A stretch of 64,000 nucleotides of DNA from Pseudomonas sp. (GCA_007713455.1 VMRT01000002.1:1-64000); one strand, 5' to 3'; positions 32,059 through 41,439 are shown, numbered from the stretch's first letter. The notes: generated from the letters alone by a model not told the origin. Numbers and translations are program-made.

Positions 32059-32888
32059 TGCATACCTTCCGTTTCGGGGTGTTCTCGGAGAGTGGGTTGC
32101 TGGAGGGCACGGGTACGGCGGCGCGGCACGATCACCGGCGCGCCGTCGCCGGGGGCCGGAAGGATGTCGACGTCGGTGTCGTAAAGGCGGTCGACCAGGG
32201 CCTTGGTCATCACCTGCCGCGCCGGGCCGATGGCCTGCACCCGGCCGTCGGCCAGGGCGATCAGCTCATCGCAGTAACGGGCGGCCACGCCGAGGTCATG
32301 GATCACGATCAGCACTGTGCGCCCGGCTGCGGCGATCTGGTGCACGGCTTCCATCACTTCGGCCTGGTGGCCGATGTCCAGCGCGCTGGTGGGTTCGTCG
32401 AGCAGGATCAGGTCGGTGTTCTGCGCCAGGATCATGCCGAGCCAGGCCCGTTGCGCCTGGCCACCCGAGAGCGAGGCGGCGCTGCGTTGCCAGATCGCAT
32501 CGAGCTGCATCACCTCGCGGGCGCGTGCAACCTGGCGGGCGTCTTCCGCGCTCCACTGGTTGAACCAGCCTTGATACGGATGGCGGCCGTACTGCACCAG
32601 CTGTTCCACGCGGATGCCTTCGGCCAGCATCGGCCGTTGCGGCAGAAAGGCCAGCTCTCGCGCCAGCGCCTTGAGCGAGTAGCCCAGCAGCGGCTTGCCG
32701 TGGATCTCCACGGTGCCGCGTTGCAGCGGCAGCTGGCGGGCGAGCAGTTTGAGCAGCGTGGATTTGCCGCTGCCATTGGGGCCGACGATGCCGATCAGTT
32801 TGCCTCTGGGCAGGCTGAAGGAGACGTCGTCGAGCACGACCTTGTCCTGATAGGCGAAGTGCAGGTTTTCCGCGTGCAGGGCAGTCAT
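32055..32888 (-). CDS. Iron-siderophore ABC transporter ATPase
   Basis: A 277-residue ATPase of the FepC/FecE kind. Walker A is GIVGPNGSGKSTLLK near 34-46, the Q-loop is in LAFLPQRPM, the signature is LSGGQAQRAWLGMILAQ near 138-155, Walker B is LILLDEPTSALD near 160-170, and the switch His is in VIHDLGVAARYCDE. It drives import through the two permeases encoded immediately upstream; starts and stops overlap or nearly touch, so translation is coupled. Confidence 0.95.
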   Translation of the reverse strand: MTALHAENLHFAYQDKVVLDDVSFSLPRGKLIGIVGPNGSGKSTLLKLLARQLPLQRGTVEIHGKPLLGYSLKALARELAFLPQRPMLAEGIRVEQLVQYGRHPYQGWFNQWSAEDARQVARAREVMQLDAIWQRSAASLSGGQAQRAWLGMILAQNTDLILLDEPTSALDIGHQAEVMEAVHQIAAAGRTVLIVIHDLGVAARYCDELIALADGRVQAIGPARQVMTKALVDRLYDTDVDILPAPGDGAPVIVPRRRTRALQQPTLREHPETEGMQ

Positions 32889-33934
32889 CAGTCAGCTCCT
32901 CGTCTGTCCTTGAGCAGCAGGCCGAGCAGCAGGATGCCGCCGAGCAGCCGCGTCATGATGCCGGTTGGGATTTCCTCGGGCTGTGCGAGCACCCGCACCA
33001 GGGTGTCGCTGCCGAGCAGCAATACCGCGCCGCACAGTGCCGACAGCCACAGCGGGGCGAGGTTGTCGCGGGCCAGCCAGGAGGCGAGGATCGGTGCGGC
33101 CATGGCGATGAACACCACCGGTCCGCCGATCGCCGTACCCAGCGCGGCCACCACGATTGCCAGGGCGAGCACGCCGAGCTGGACCAGCGGCACCTTCACC
33201 CCGAGGTTCTGCGCCGTGGCGTCGCCGAAGCGCAGCAGCGCCAGCGGCCGATTGACCAACGCCATCAGCGGGCAGAGCAGCAACAGCAGCAGTGCGACGG
33301 GCTTGACCGTCTGATAGCTGACACCGGCGAAGTGGCCCATGGTCCACAGGTAGATGCTGCCCAAGTGAGCGAGGGGTTGCGTCGACATGGCGAAGTCGCC
33401 GAGGGCGCCGAGCAGTTCCGACAGCGCAATGCCGATGACGATGAACAGGTAGCCCTGCTCGCCGGGGCGTCGGCACAGGGCGAACAATGCGGCGGCCGCC
33501 AGCGCGGCTCCGAGTGGCGACGCCCACCATGGCCAGTTGCCGAGGGTCAGGTAGAGAGCGAAGACGACCACTGCCAGCGAGGCGCCCTCATTCACCCCGA
33601 TCATGTCCGGTGTCGCCAGGCGGTTGCGTACCAGGGTCTGGATCAGGCAGCCGGCCATGCCCATGGCCAGCCCGGCGATGATCGCGGCGGCGACCCGCGG
33701 CAGGCGAATCTTGAAGACCATGATTTCCTGCAGCCTGCTGCCATTTCCGGTGAGGGTGGCGATGACGTCGCGCACGCCCAGATGGCCGCTGCCGAGGCTG
33801 GTCGCCAGGACGGTCAAGCCCAGCAGCACCAGCACGAGCAGGGTGAACATCAACCAACTGCGCCGATGCAGCAGCAGGCTGATGCCACCGAGGCGCAGCG
33901 TCCAGACGCCGGAAGGTGTGGGGATGGAGGTCAT
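32888..33934 (-). CDS. FecCD-family iron-siderophore permease (second subunit)
   Basis: A 348-residue inner-membrane permease with 8-10 hydrophobic segments. Family features are FKIRLPRVAAAIIAGLAMGMAGCLIQTLVRNRLATPDMIGVNEGA and GGPVVFIAMAAPILASWLARDN. I chose ATG 33934, which fits the FepG/FecD start (MTSIPTPSGVWTLRL). The longer upstream frame overlaps the neighbouring permease gene out of frame. It pairs with the permease encoded 2 bp upstream to form the channel. Confidence 0.94.
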   Translation of the reverse strand: MTSIPTPSGVWTLRLGGISLLLHRRSWLMFTLLVLVLLGLTVLATSLGSGHLGVRDVIATLTGNGSRLQEIMVFKIRLPRVAAAIIAGLAMGMAGCLIQTLVRNRLATPDMIGVNEGASLAVVVFALYLTLGNWPWWASPLGAALAAAALFALCRRPGEQGYLFIVIGIALSELLGALGDFAMSTQPLAHLGSIYLWTMGHFAGVSYQTVKPVALLLLLLCPLMALVNRPLALLRFGDATAQNLGVKVPLVQLGVLALAIVVAALGTAIGGPVVFIAMAAPILASWLARDNLAPLWLSALCGAVLLLGSDTLVRVLAQPEEIPTGIMTRLLGGILLLGLLLKDRRGAD

Positions 33935-33936
33935 GG

Positions 33937-34971
33937 CTACCTCACCGTCAACAGGGAACGAAAGCCGCCGCGCAACACGATGGCGATCAGCGCCGGCGCG
34001 CCGAGCGCGGCCAGCAGGGTGCCGACCGGCAGTTCGTACGGCTGCAGCAGCCAGCGCGAGAGTACGTCGGCGGCGAGCAGGAAGAGCATGCCGAACAGCG
34101 TGGAAAACAGCAGTTGCCGCAGCAGTGCCACCGGCTCGATGCGGCGCGCGCAATAGGCGGCGAGAAAACCGAGAAAGCCGATCGGCCCGGCCAGCGAGAT
34201 GGCGCAGGCGGTGAGCAGGGTGGATGCCGCCAGCACGCCGAGGCGCACCCAACCGGTATGGATGCCCAGCGCGCGGGCCTGGCTGTCGCCCATCTGCATC
34301 AGCGTCAGCTGACGGCAGAGCAGCGTCGCCAGCACCAGTCCGAGCACGGCCAGCGGGCTGACCGTGCCGACCGCATCGAGGCTGGAGGCCGACAGCGAGC
34401 CGAGGTTCCAGAAGCGGAATTGCTCCAGCGCCACCCGAGTGGAGAGCAGCAGGAAATTCGCCAGACCGCCGAAGATCGCGCCGAGCGCCACCCCGGCAAG
34501 GATCAGCTTCAGCGGGCTGGCCTGACCCAGCATCAGGCCGACGCCCAGCACCAGCAGATTGCCCAGCAGGGCGCCGGCGCCGGACCAGAGCAGGTAGCCC
34601 CGGGTCGACTCGACGCCGAAATAGATCAGGCCGATCACCAGCCCGAGCACCGCGCCGGCATTGACACCGAGCAGGCCGGGTTCGGCCAGGGGATTACGTG
34701 TCGCGCTCTGCAGCAGCGAGGCGGCGATTGCGAGGCTGGCGCCCACCACCAGCGCGGCGAGGGTGCGCGGCAGCCGCAGGGTATCGACGACCATGGCCAG
34801 TTTGTCGTCGGCCACATAGTCGGGCTGGCCGAGCAGATAGCCGAACACGGCGTCGGCACCATACACGCCGGCACCGGTGGCCAGGGACAGAGTCAGCAGC
34901 ACGAGCAGAAGCCCGCCGCCGGCAATCAGCGTGGCCTTCTGCAACGCTGGCATCGTTGGATCGGTCCGCAT
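33937..34971 (-). CDS. FecCD-family iron-siderophore permease (first subunit)
   Basis: A 344-residue permease with 9-10 hydrophobic segments. It shows DTLRLPRTLAALVVGASLAIAASLLQSATRNPLAEPGLLGVNAGA, the usual FecC/FepD signature, and AGPIGFLGFLAAYCARRIEP near the ATPase-coupling loop. The gene follows the TonB receptor gene after a strong hairpin at 34996-35019, so expression of the transporter may be lower than that of the receptor. Confidence 0.94.
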   Translation of the reverse strand: MRTDPTMPALQKATLIAGGGLLLVLLTLSLATGAGVYGADAVFGYLLGQPDYVADDKLAMVVDTLRLPRTLAALVVGASLAIAASLLQSATRNPLAEPGLLGVNAGAVLGLVIGLIYFGVESTRGYLLWSGAGALLGNLLVLGVGLMLGQASPLKLILAGVALGAIFGGLANFLLLSTRVALEQFRFWNLGSLSASSLDAVGTVSPLAVLGLVLATLLCRQLTLMQMGDSQARALGIHTGWVRLGVLAASTLLTACAISLAGPIGFLGFLAAYCARRIEPVALLRQLLFSTLFGMLFLLAADVLSRWLLQPYELPVGTLLAALGAPALIAIVLRGGFRSLLTVR

Positions 34972-34995
34972 GGTTCACTTCGCGTCTCCAGGTGA

Positions 34996-35019
34996 ACCCG
35001 GCGGCTCGCGCCGCCGGGT
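34996..35019 (-). terminator. Hairpin between receptor and permease genes
   Basis: ACCCGGCGGC pairs with GCCGCCGGGT across a 4-nt loop (10-bp stem), 7 bp beyond the receptor stop codon. It lacks a T-run. It may attenuate read-through into the ABC transporter genes or stabilise the receptor mRNA. Confidence 0.55.
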
Positions 35020-35025
35020 GGGGCG

Positions 35026-37014
35026 TCAGATGTCGTAGGCGAAACCGACGAACAGCGTGCGACCCATGAGGATGTTGTCGACGGCCTGAGCCACCTCGTC
35101 GCGCTTCTCGTTGGTCAGGTTGTTGAGCCCGCCGTTGAGTGTCAGCTGCTTGGTGGCCTGGTAGCGGGCACCGAGGCTCAGGGTGTGGAAGGCACCGGTC
35201 TCGAACGCCCCGGAGCGCGCCACGTCGTACAGGTACTGGCTGCCGGTGTACTGGTAATCCAGGTTCAGGCCGAGCTTTGGCAGCGCCTGCCAGTCGGCAC
35301 CCAGGTTGGCGATATGCTGCGGCGAGTTGCGGATCGGCTCGTCGGTGTCGCGATCCCTGGCGTCGGAGTAGGTGTAGTTCGCGCGCAGGCCGATGCGGTC
35401 GCTCAGCAGGTAGTTGCCCTGCAGCTCGTAACCCTTGATCCGCACATGGGGCTGGTTGTAGGTGGTCAGCACCGGGTCGGCGGCGACGATCTGGCCGTTT
35501 ACGCGAATCAGCCGCGTCGTTTCGGTGCTGATCATGTCTTCGATGTCGGTCTGGAAGAACATGATGCCGGCCTGCAGGCGGTCATTCTGGTAGAAGGTGC
35601 CGAGCTCGTAGCTGGTGGCGGTTTCCGGCTTGAGATCCTCGTTGCCGACCGTCACGCAGTAGCCACGGCAGGCGATTTCCACGTAGGTGGGATCGGATTG
35701 GGCAATGCTCGGCGCCTTGAACGACTTGCCCACGCCGCCCTTTATTACCCAGCTGTCGCTGAGGTTGTACACGCCGTAGGCCCGCGGGCTGAATTCGCTG
35801 CCGTAGCTTTCGTGATCATCCCAGCGGGCGCCGAGGGTGATATCCAGCTGTCCCAGGGAGAACTCGTCCTGCAGGTAGAGCGCCTGCTGATCGATCTCTA
35901 TCTCCGAACCGAGGTTGTTGCTGTGGCTGAGTTCGGTGCGGCGCAGTTCGCTGCCCAGGGTCAGCAGGTGGTTGCCGAGGAACGCGGTCACCTGGCCGTC
36001 GACCGTATGGTTGGTCTGGTTGACGTTGCTGAAGCGGCCGCCGCGCAGATCGGTCATGACCTCGGAGTCGTCCATCAGGTCGACGTCTTCGTAGTAGTAG
36101 CGGACCCGCGAGTTGAAGCCGTCCCAGGTGCCGTTGTGGGTCAGGCCGAAGGCGCTGCGTTCCATCTCCTGAACGTTGGTCGGAAAGGCGAAGCCCGAGT
36201 TGCTCCAGGTGCCCTTGCGGTCGTCCTCACGATAGCTCAGGTCGAGGTCGATGCTCTGGCGCTCGTCTAGCAGCCAGCTCAGGCTGCCGTAGGCGCTGGC
36301 GTTCTGGCGTTTTTCGGCGGCATCGATCAGGGGCGACGTAGTCTGGTCCGAACCCCAGGCAGCCTGGTCGGTGCCCTCGACGATCAGGTTGCCGAGCAGC
36401 CTGTCCTCGATCAGCGCGCCGCTGATGTAGCCGCTGGTCTTGTGGCTGTCACCGGAATCACCCTCGGTCGGGTGCTCGTAGCCGTAGGCGATGCCGGCCC
36501 TGGTGTCGGCGGTCGGTTTACGCAGGATCACGTTGACCACGCCACCGATGGCATCGGCGCCGTACAGCGAGGACATCGGCCCGCGGATCACCTCGATGCG
36601 CTCGATGGCGGCCATCGGGATCGAGGACAGATCGAAGTCGTTGGCATAGTTGGAGACCAGGGCTTCACGCGAGTTGATGCGGCGGCCGTTGACCAACAGC
36701 AGGGTGTAGTCCGAATCCATCCCGCGCAGTTTGATTTCCTTGCGGCCGTAGGTCGAAGACGGGCTGATGTACACCCCCGGCAGGTATTTCACCGCATCGG
36801 CGAGGTTGTACGCCGGCAGCTTGTCGAGGTCGTCACGGGTGACCACCGACACGCTCGCCGGCGCGCTGAGTTCGCTGTGGGCGGTCTGGGTGGCGGTGAT
36901 GACTTCGTTCTGCAGCGTGACCGGCTCTTTGGCGATGGCGAGCATCGGAACGAGTGCGCCGAGCAGCGTGAGCGGCAGGTGACGGGGACGACTGATGGTT
37001 CTTACAGAAGGCAT
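35026..37014 (-). CDS. TonB-dependent siderophore receptor (CirA-like)
   Basis: A 662-residue outer-membrane receptor. Residues 1-24 are a signal peptide; then the TonB-box-like EVITATQT, a plug domain (SAPASVSVVTRDDLDKLPAYNLADAVKYLPGV, VIRGPMSSLYGADAIGGVVNVI) and a 22-strand barrel ending in FVGFAYDI. The loop CRGYCVTVGNEDLKPETATSYELG and overall length resemble the catecholate receptor CirA, so a catechol-type siderophore is a fair guess. I chose ATG 37014, with GGAG seven bases upstream; an ATG at 37026 is an alternative. It follows the MFS gene and precedes the ABC transporter on the same strand. Confidence 0.92.
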   Translation of the reverse strand: MPSVRTISRPRHLPLTLLGALVPMLAIAKEPVTLQNEVITATQTAHSELSAPASVSVVTRDDLDKLPAYNLADAVKYLPGVYISPSSTYGRKEIKLRGMDSDYTLLLVNGRRINSREALVSNYANDFDLSSIPMAAIERIEVIRGPMSSLYGADAIGGVVNVILRKPTADTRAGIAYGYEHPTEGDSGDSHKTSGYISGALIEDRLLGNLIVEGTDQAAWGSDQTTSPLIDAAEKRQNASAYGSLSWLLDERQSIDLDLSYREDDRKGTWSNSGFAFPTNVQEMERSAFGLTHNGTWDGFNSRVRYYYEDVDLMDDSEVMTDLRGGRFSNVNQTNHTVDGQVTAFLGNHLLTLGSELRRTELSHSNNLGSEIEIDQQALYLQDEFSLGQLDITLGARWDDHESYGSEFSPRAYGVYNLSDSWVIKGGVGKSFKAPSIAQSDPTYVEIACRGYCVTVGNEDLKPETATSYELGTFYQNDRLQAGIMFFQTDIEDMISTETTRLIRVNGQIVAADPVLTTYNQPHVRIKGYELQGNYLLSDRIGLRANYTYSDARDRDTDEPIRNSPQHIANLGADWQALPKLGLNLDYQYTGSQYLYDVARSGAFETGAFHTLSLGARYQATKQLTLNGGLNNLTNEKRDEVAQAVDNILMGRTLFVGFAYDI

Positions 37015-37078
37015 TGCAGGCTCCATTGCGATTTGATCGATGCGGGATGTAAGTCTCATCAGGCGTGCGGCTGCAGGT

Positions 37079-38299
37079 TCAGGCCCTGCTTGTGGTTGTA
37101 GGTGTTGGCAGGTGTCCATGGCGACGCAGGGCGGCGAGCAGTAACAGCAGGGTTGCGCCTGCGGTCAGGGTGAGGACCACGTGGAAACCTGCGAGGTGTT
37201 CGAAACCCGTCAGCTCGCCATCGGCAGCTGTACCCAGGTAGGCGGCGGAGGCCAGGCTGCCGAGGCCGGCGGCAACGTTGCTGACGGACCCGTGCAGCGC
37301 CATGAACGCGGCGCGTTGATGGGGCGCCGGAATGCTCGCGGCGACCGTCGTGGTGCTGCTGGTGCGCAATGTGCTGAGTGCCATGAACAGGCTGAACACC
37401 AGCAACAGCGGCAGTGGAACCAGCAGGGCGAAGCCGAGCAGCGTGATCAGTGCCAGCAGACCGCTGCTGCTCAGGACCAGCCGGCGGGCGTGGCCGCGAT
37501 CGATCCAGCTGCCGCCCAGGCGCACGGCGGCCAGGCTGGCCAGCCCACCGCACAGGTAGAGCACGCCGATGTGTTCGCGGGCGAAGCCGAGATTGAACTG
37601 GAAGAATGCGGAAAAGTGCGGCACCAGCAGGAAGTGGCTGAACATCTGCAATGCGACAAGCGCCAGTGCCCCCAGGCACAGCGGTGAGCGCAACAGCGGG
37701 CGCAGCGCTCCTGGCGGGCGTGGGTGTGGTTGCGGACTGGGGAAGATGATGTGGCAGCCAAACGCGAGCGCCAGGCCAACCGCGGCAAACCCCAGCATCG
37801 GCGCGCGCCAGCCCAGCCAGCGCGCCAGTTCCAGCGCCAGAGGCGTGACGACGATGGCGGCGAGGGAGAAACCCATCGCTAGGCGGGCGAGCTGCCGGCC
37901 CCGTTCGGCTGGCGGGATCAGATCAAGCAGGCTCGCCATCAGCACCGCGCCCAGGGGGCCGGCGATGAATGCGCTGAGCACGAAGAGCCAGGTCAACTGG
38001 TGCGCGTCGGAGGCACCTGCGCAGGCACCGAGCAGGGCGAAGCGCAGGACGAGCAGGGCGAGCAGCACCGGCTTGCGCTCGAAGCGGTCCAGCCAGGCTG
38101 CACTGAGCGCCGAGCCGAGGGCGGCTGCCAAGGTCGCGGCGCCAGCCAGATACCCTATGCGGTCGGCAGGCATGTCCAGTTCGCGGACGAAATCCGGGCC
38201 GAGCGGCATGATCATCATCAGGCTGCCGATCGATAGCATGCTAATCAGTGTGGCCAGCTGAATAGCCGTTTTTGTTTGTCGATCTGCATCCATGTACAT
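37079..38299 (-). CDS. MFS transporter at the head of the siderophore operon
   Basis: A 406-residue protein with 12 predicted membrane segments. MFS features are the DRFERKPVLL loop between segments 2 and 3 (the G-x3-D-R/K-x-G-R/K-type motif) and the repeat of that pattern in GSWIDRGHARRLVL. Placed directly downstream of a Fur-like site and 64 bp ahead of the TonB receptor, it most likely exports or moves a siderophore or its product across the inner membrane. No siderophore synthesis gene is in the window, so uptake of a foreign siderophore is favoured. Confidence 0.85.
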   Translation of the reverse strand: MYMDADRQTKTAIQLATLISMLSIGSLMMIMPLGPDFVRELDMPADRIGYLAGAATLAAALGSALSAAWLDRFERKPVLLALLVLRFALLGACAGASDAHQLTWLFVLSAFIAGPLGAVLMASLLDLIPPAERGRQLARLAMGFSLAAIVVTPLALELARWLGWRAPMLGFAAVGLALAFGCHIIFPSPQPHPRPPGALRPLLRSPLCLGALALVALQMFSHFLLVPHFSAFFQFNLGFAREHIGVLYLCGGLASLAAVRLGGSWIDRGHARRLVLSSSGLLALITLLGFALLVPLPLLLVFSLFMALSTLRTSSTTTVAASIPAPHQRAAFMALHGSVSNVAAGLGSLASAAYLGTAADGELTGFEHLAGFHVVLTLTAGATLLLLLAALRRHGHLPTPTTTSRA

Positions 38300-38347
38300 A
38301 ACGCCGCTGGGTGAGGCGGTGCATCTTATGCAGCTATAAACTCGAAT

Positions 38348-38366
38348 TCAAATGCAAATCGTTATT
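38348..38366 (-). promoter_or_regulatory. Fur-box-like site ahead of the siderophore operon
   Basis: TCAAATGCAAATCGTTATT matches the 19-bp consensus GATAATGATAATCATTATC at 12 positions, including AATG and AATC-n-TTAT. It is 48 bp upstream of the MFS start in an AT-rich patch, the expected place for iron repression. Confidence 0.6.
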
Positions 38367-38500
38367 GTTTGTCTGTGGTGCGAGAGATTGCATTGGATGG
38401 CGGCGCGTTATGGGGCGGAATAGCGGAGATGGCGCGCGGGGCTTCGATACCATAAGACCGCGCGAAAGCTCCCGAGATGAACTTATATCGGAGGTCGGCT

Positions 38501-38522
38501 GCGCCGCCTGAGCAGGCGGCGC
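38501..38522 (-). terminator. Hairpin after the DUF305 gene
   Basis: GCGCCGCCTG and CAGGCGGCGC form a near-continuous palindrome (8-bp stem, 6-nt loop) 32 bp beyond the DUF305 stop. No T-run follows on the minus strand. Confidence 0.5.
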
Positions 38523-38553
38523 CAGCGATCCGTGCTGTACGACCTGCCCTGGT

Positions 38554-39006
38554 TCAGTCGCGTGCCTCGAGGTCCTTGATCAGCGCCTTCATCTCGTCGA
38601 TCTCACGGCGTTGCGCCTCGATGATGCTGTCCGCCAGCTCGCGCACCCTCGGGTCCTGGATATCCGCCCGCTCGCTGGTGAGGATGGCGATGGAGTGGTG
38701 CGGAATCATCGCCTTCATCCACGACACCTGGTCCACCGTCGCCTGGCTACGCACCAGCCACAAGGACACTACGAACACCAGCGCGCTGCCGGCGAAAATG
38801 GCGATGTTCACCCCACGCCGCGGATACATCTTCAGCATGAACGCCAGCATGACGATTGCCATGGTCGCGCCCATGATCAGCGCCATGTAGGCGCGGGTTT
38901 CGCTGAACAGGATGTGGTCGGTCTGGAACACGTTCAGGTACATCAGGCCGAACATGACCAGCGTCGAGGTGGCAATCATTGCGCCGAATTTGGCGTAGGG
39001 CTGCAT
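38554..39006 (-). CDS. DUF305-family membrane protein
   Basis: A 150-residue protein with three hydrophobic segments (about 10-25, 37-56 and 65-84) and a C-terminal DUF305 part: QVSWMKAMIPHHSIAILTSERADIQDPRVRELADSIIEAQRREIDEMK. The MIPHH motif and following His/Glu residues may bind a metal; DUF305 proteins often sit in copper-related contexts, but no copper gene is nearby. ATG 39006 has AGGAG upstream, so the longer frame is not used. Function unknown. Confidence 0.8.
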   Translation of the reverse strand: MQPYAKFGAMIATSTLVMFGLMYLNVFQTDHILFSETRAYMALIMGATMAIVMLAFMLKMYPRRGVNIAIFAGSALVFVVSLWLVRSQATVDQVSWMKAMIPHHSIAILTSERADIQDPRVRELADSIIEAQRREIDEMKALIKDLEARD

Positions 39007-39212
39007 AGGCGTGCTCTCCTCTCGCGATGACTGGTGGGGCGGCAGATTGCCAGCCCACTCCGTCATCTCGACAGCCCTCGGTCGGTGCCGTTCACGTTTC
39101 TCGGCCACGCCAGCGGCACGCACTGGCCGACTTCGATGGCCTCGCCGCGCTGACCGCAGCGCAATGCGCAGCCGACCCTACTCACCGTTACGGACCTTCG
39201 AGGCGCCGCGGC

Positions 39213-39740
39213 TCAGCGAGTGGCCAGCTCTTCGCAGCTGGGCTCGATGGTGAACGTGCGCGCCGAGTCGACCGGGCCGAGCTTCTCCAGGGTGCGGCGG
39301 CCGAGCAGTACGGGGTAGTGCATTTCATCGCGATCCCTGAGCGAGAACTGCTCCTCGAGGAGGCGATCGCCGATGCACACCTTCATCAGCACCACCGGAC
39401 GATCCTCTTTGCCGCCGGCGCCGCGGACGGTCAGTTCGCGATGCAGTTTGCGCTCGATGCGCGATTTGACTAGCTTGTCTCGTTCGATGTCCTCAAGGTC
39501 CAGATCGAAGCGGACCCACTCGTCACCGTCCCGCTCGAAATACTCGATGTCTTCGGCATGCATCGACGAAGTCAGCGCGCCAGTGTCGAGCTTGAACTTC
39601 ACAGTGACTTCCTCGGGAAGCACCTTGCCACGCTCCACCCAGCCGAGCGGTGTGCCGTCGGCGGCGAGGGAAGGGAGGGTATGCAGGGACAGCAGCACAG
39701 CGACGGGTATGGCCAGTAGTCGTGACGATTTCAATGGCAA
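39213..39740 (-). CDS. Retropepsin-like (putative zinc/aspartic protease) family protein
   Basis: A 175-residue protein with a signal peptide (about 1-26, ending LPSLAAD). The family signature GWVERGKVLPEEVTVKFKLDTGALTSSMHAEDI includes a D-T-G-A site like that of retropepsins. Members are annotated as ATP-dependent zinc proteases, a name that rests on weak evidence; the sequence supports an aspartic-protease fold. It is predicted to be periplasmic. It stands between the DUF305 gene and the LysR gene on the same strand, without tight coupling. Confidence 0.82.
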   Translation of the reverse strand: MPLKSSRLLAIPVAVLLSLHTLPSLAADGTPLGWVERGKVLPEEVTVKFKLDTGALTSSMHAEDIEYFERDGDEWVRFDLDLEDIERDKLVKSRIERKLHRELTVRGAGGKEDRPVVLMKVCIGDRLLEEQFSLRDRDEMHYPVLLGRRTLEKLGPVDSARTFTIEPSCEELATR

Positions 39741-39789
39741 CTCCGGGGGTAGTGGCTTCGCTCAATAGAGCGAAATCTGCCGCGGACGT

Positions 39790-40758
39790 TCAGCGCACCG
39801 TGGATTCGCCGCTGCGACCGGTCGGCGATCGACTACCTTGAGCCGCTTCGCGTTCGCCGATCTGTTCGCTCAGTGCACGAACGAAGGCGTCCACCGCGAC
39901 CGGCAGGTAACGCGAGCTGCGCACGTACACGCCGAGGTCGCTGAACACCGCGCCGCCATCGTTCAGCGGTACGTGCACGAGCGTCCCGCCGGCCAGCTCG
40001 GCTTCGATGCCGATGCGTGTCTGGAAGGCGACCCCGGCACCGCGCTTGGCCATCTGCAGGGCCAGCTCCACGGAGCTGGTTTCCAGCGGCGCCTTGTGCC
40101 GCGGGCGAGTGCGCGCCAGCAACGGTGCCAGCAGGTGATGGATGGACAGATCGCTCTTGGCCAGGATCAGCGGGTATTCGGCGCAGGTGGCGAAGCTCAC
40201 CTCGGCGCGTTCGGCCAGCGGATGCGAGGGGGGAACGATTGCGCCGAGACGGAAGTGGCCGACGCCCAGCTGCTGCAAGTCAGCGGTACGCGGCAGGGCA
40301 AAGGCCAGGCCGATGTCCGCCTGGCCGCTGATGACAGCCTCGGGAATCGCCTGCGAGCCAAGGCTGGTGACGCCCACGGTAACCCGCGGATAGCGTTCGC
40401 GCAGCTGCTCCAGCACGCCAGGTAGAAGATCGGTGGTGACGCCGGATACCGTGGCGATTTCCACATGGCCGGTGCGTAGGCCCTGCAGTGCGTCCAGTTC
40501 GGAGCGCACACGCTCGGCGTCCTGCAGCACGACGATGACATGGCGGGCGAAGATCTCGCCGGCGGCGGTTAGCCGCAGTCCGCCGGGCAGGCGTTCGAAA
40601 AGGGGCGCGCCGATCTCGTCTTCGAGCTTGAGAATCTGCCGGTTTACCGCCGACGAGGCGACGTTGAGCCGGCGCGACGCCTCGCGAATCGACTGGCAGC
40701 GCCGCACCATGTCGAAGTAATGGATGGCCGGGGAATGGATGCGCAGTTTGCGGGCCAC
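39790..40758 (-). CDS. LysR-family transcriptional regulator
   Basis: A 322-residue LysR regulator: winged helix-turn-helix at about 10-68 (IHYFDMVRRCQSIREASRRLNVASSAVNRQILKLEDEIGAPLFER) and a substrate-binding-like effector domain (VEIATVSGVTTDLLPGVLEQLRERYPRV onward). It directly follows the RutR-like TetR gene (6 bp gap, same strand), so the two are probably co-transcribed. Target genes and effector cannot be told. No divergent metabolic gene is present to guide a guess. Confidence 0.9.
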   Translation of the reverse strand: MARKLRIHSPAIHYFDMVRRCQSIREASRRLNVASSAVNRQILKLEDEIGAPLFERLPGGLRLTAAGEIFARHVIVVLQDAERVRSELDALQGLRTGHVEIATVSGVTTDLLPGVLEQLRERYPRVTVGVTSLGSQAIPEAVISGQADIGLAFALPRTADLQQLGVGHFRLGAIVPPSHPLAERAEVSFATCAEYPLILAKSDLSIHHLLAPLLARTRPRHKAPLETSSVELALQMAKRGAGVAFQTRIGIEAELAGGTLVHVPLNDGGAVFSDLGVYVRSSRYLPVAVDAFVRALSEQIGEREAAQGSRSPTGRSGESTVR

Positions 40759-40764
40759 GGTCGG

Positions 40765-41439
40765 TCAGCGATCCACGGGCGGAGGTGGCGTCAGTCCGCA
40801 GCCCTTGAGGATGATGGCGATCAGGTTGTCGCTGGCGTGGGCGAAATCGGCGCGGGTCATGCGCTTGCCGTTGATGCGGCGGATCTGATCGGAGAAGTCG
40901 GCATAGTGTTGGGTGCTGCTCCAGATCATGAAGATCAGGTGCATTGGGTCGACCGGGGCCATCTTGCCGGCGGCGATCCAGGCGTCGAACACCGCGGCGC
41001 GGCCGCGGAACCAGTTGCGGTAGTCCTGGTTGAAGTGCTCGGAGAGGCACTCGCAGCCGCTGATGACTTCCATGGCGAAAATCTTCGAGGCCTGCGGGTG
41101 GCGTCGCGAGAATTCCATCTTGATGCGGATGTATTCGGCCAGTGCGACGGCGGGGTCATCGTCGACGGTCACATCGTCGAAGGCGGTATCCCAGAGCTCG
41201 AGAATATGCCGCATGACCTCGACATACAGCCCCAGCTTGCTGTTGAAGTAATAGTGCACGTTCGCCTTGGGCAACCCGGCACGGGTGGCGATGGCGTTCA
41301 TGCTGGTGCCCTTGAAGCCGTAGCGGGCGAACTCTTCGGCAGCTGCCGCGAGGATGGTTTCCTCGTTCTTCTGCCGAATGCGGCCAGCGGGCTTGCCCTG
41401 GGCGGTGTAGAGCGGCTGGGGTGCGTTGTTCTTGTCCAT
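40765..41439 (-). CDS. TetR-family regulator, RutR-like
   Basis: A 224-residue TetR regulator. The helix-turn-helix lies at about 23-68 (ILAAAAEEFARYGFKGTSMNAIATRAGLPKANVHYYFNSKLGLY). The C-terminal domain (HILELWDTAFDDV, RRHPQASKIFAMEVISGCECLSEHF) resembles that of RutR/YcdC, which binds uracil or thymine. ATG 41439 with GGGAA upstream fits the family length; a longer frame to 41535 is low-complexity. The next gene upstream encodes a nucleoside-porin-like protein, consistent with a purine/pyrimidine link, although that is only inference. Confidence 0.88.
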   Translation of the reverse strand: MDKNNAPQPLYTAQGKPAGRIRQKNEETILAAAAEEFARYGFKGTSMNAIATRAGLPKANVHYYFNSKLGLYVEVMRHILELWDTAFDDVTVDDDPAVALAEYIRIKMEFSRRHPQASKIFAMEVISGCECLSEHFNQDYRNWFRGRAAVFDAWIAAGKMAPVDPMHLIFMIWSSTQHYADFSDQIRRINGKRMTRADFAHASDNLIAIILKGCGLTPPPPVDR

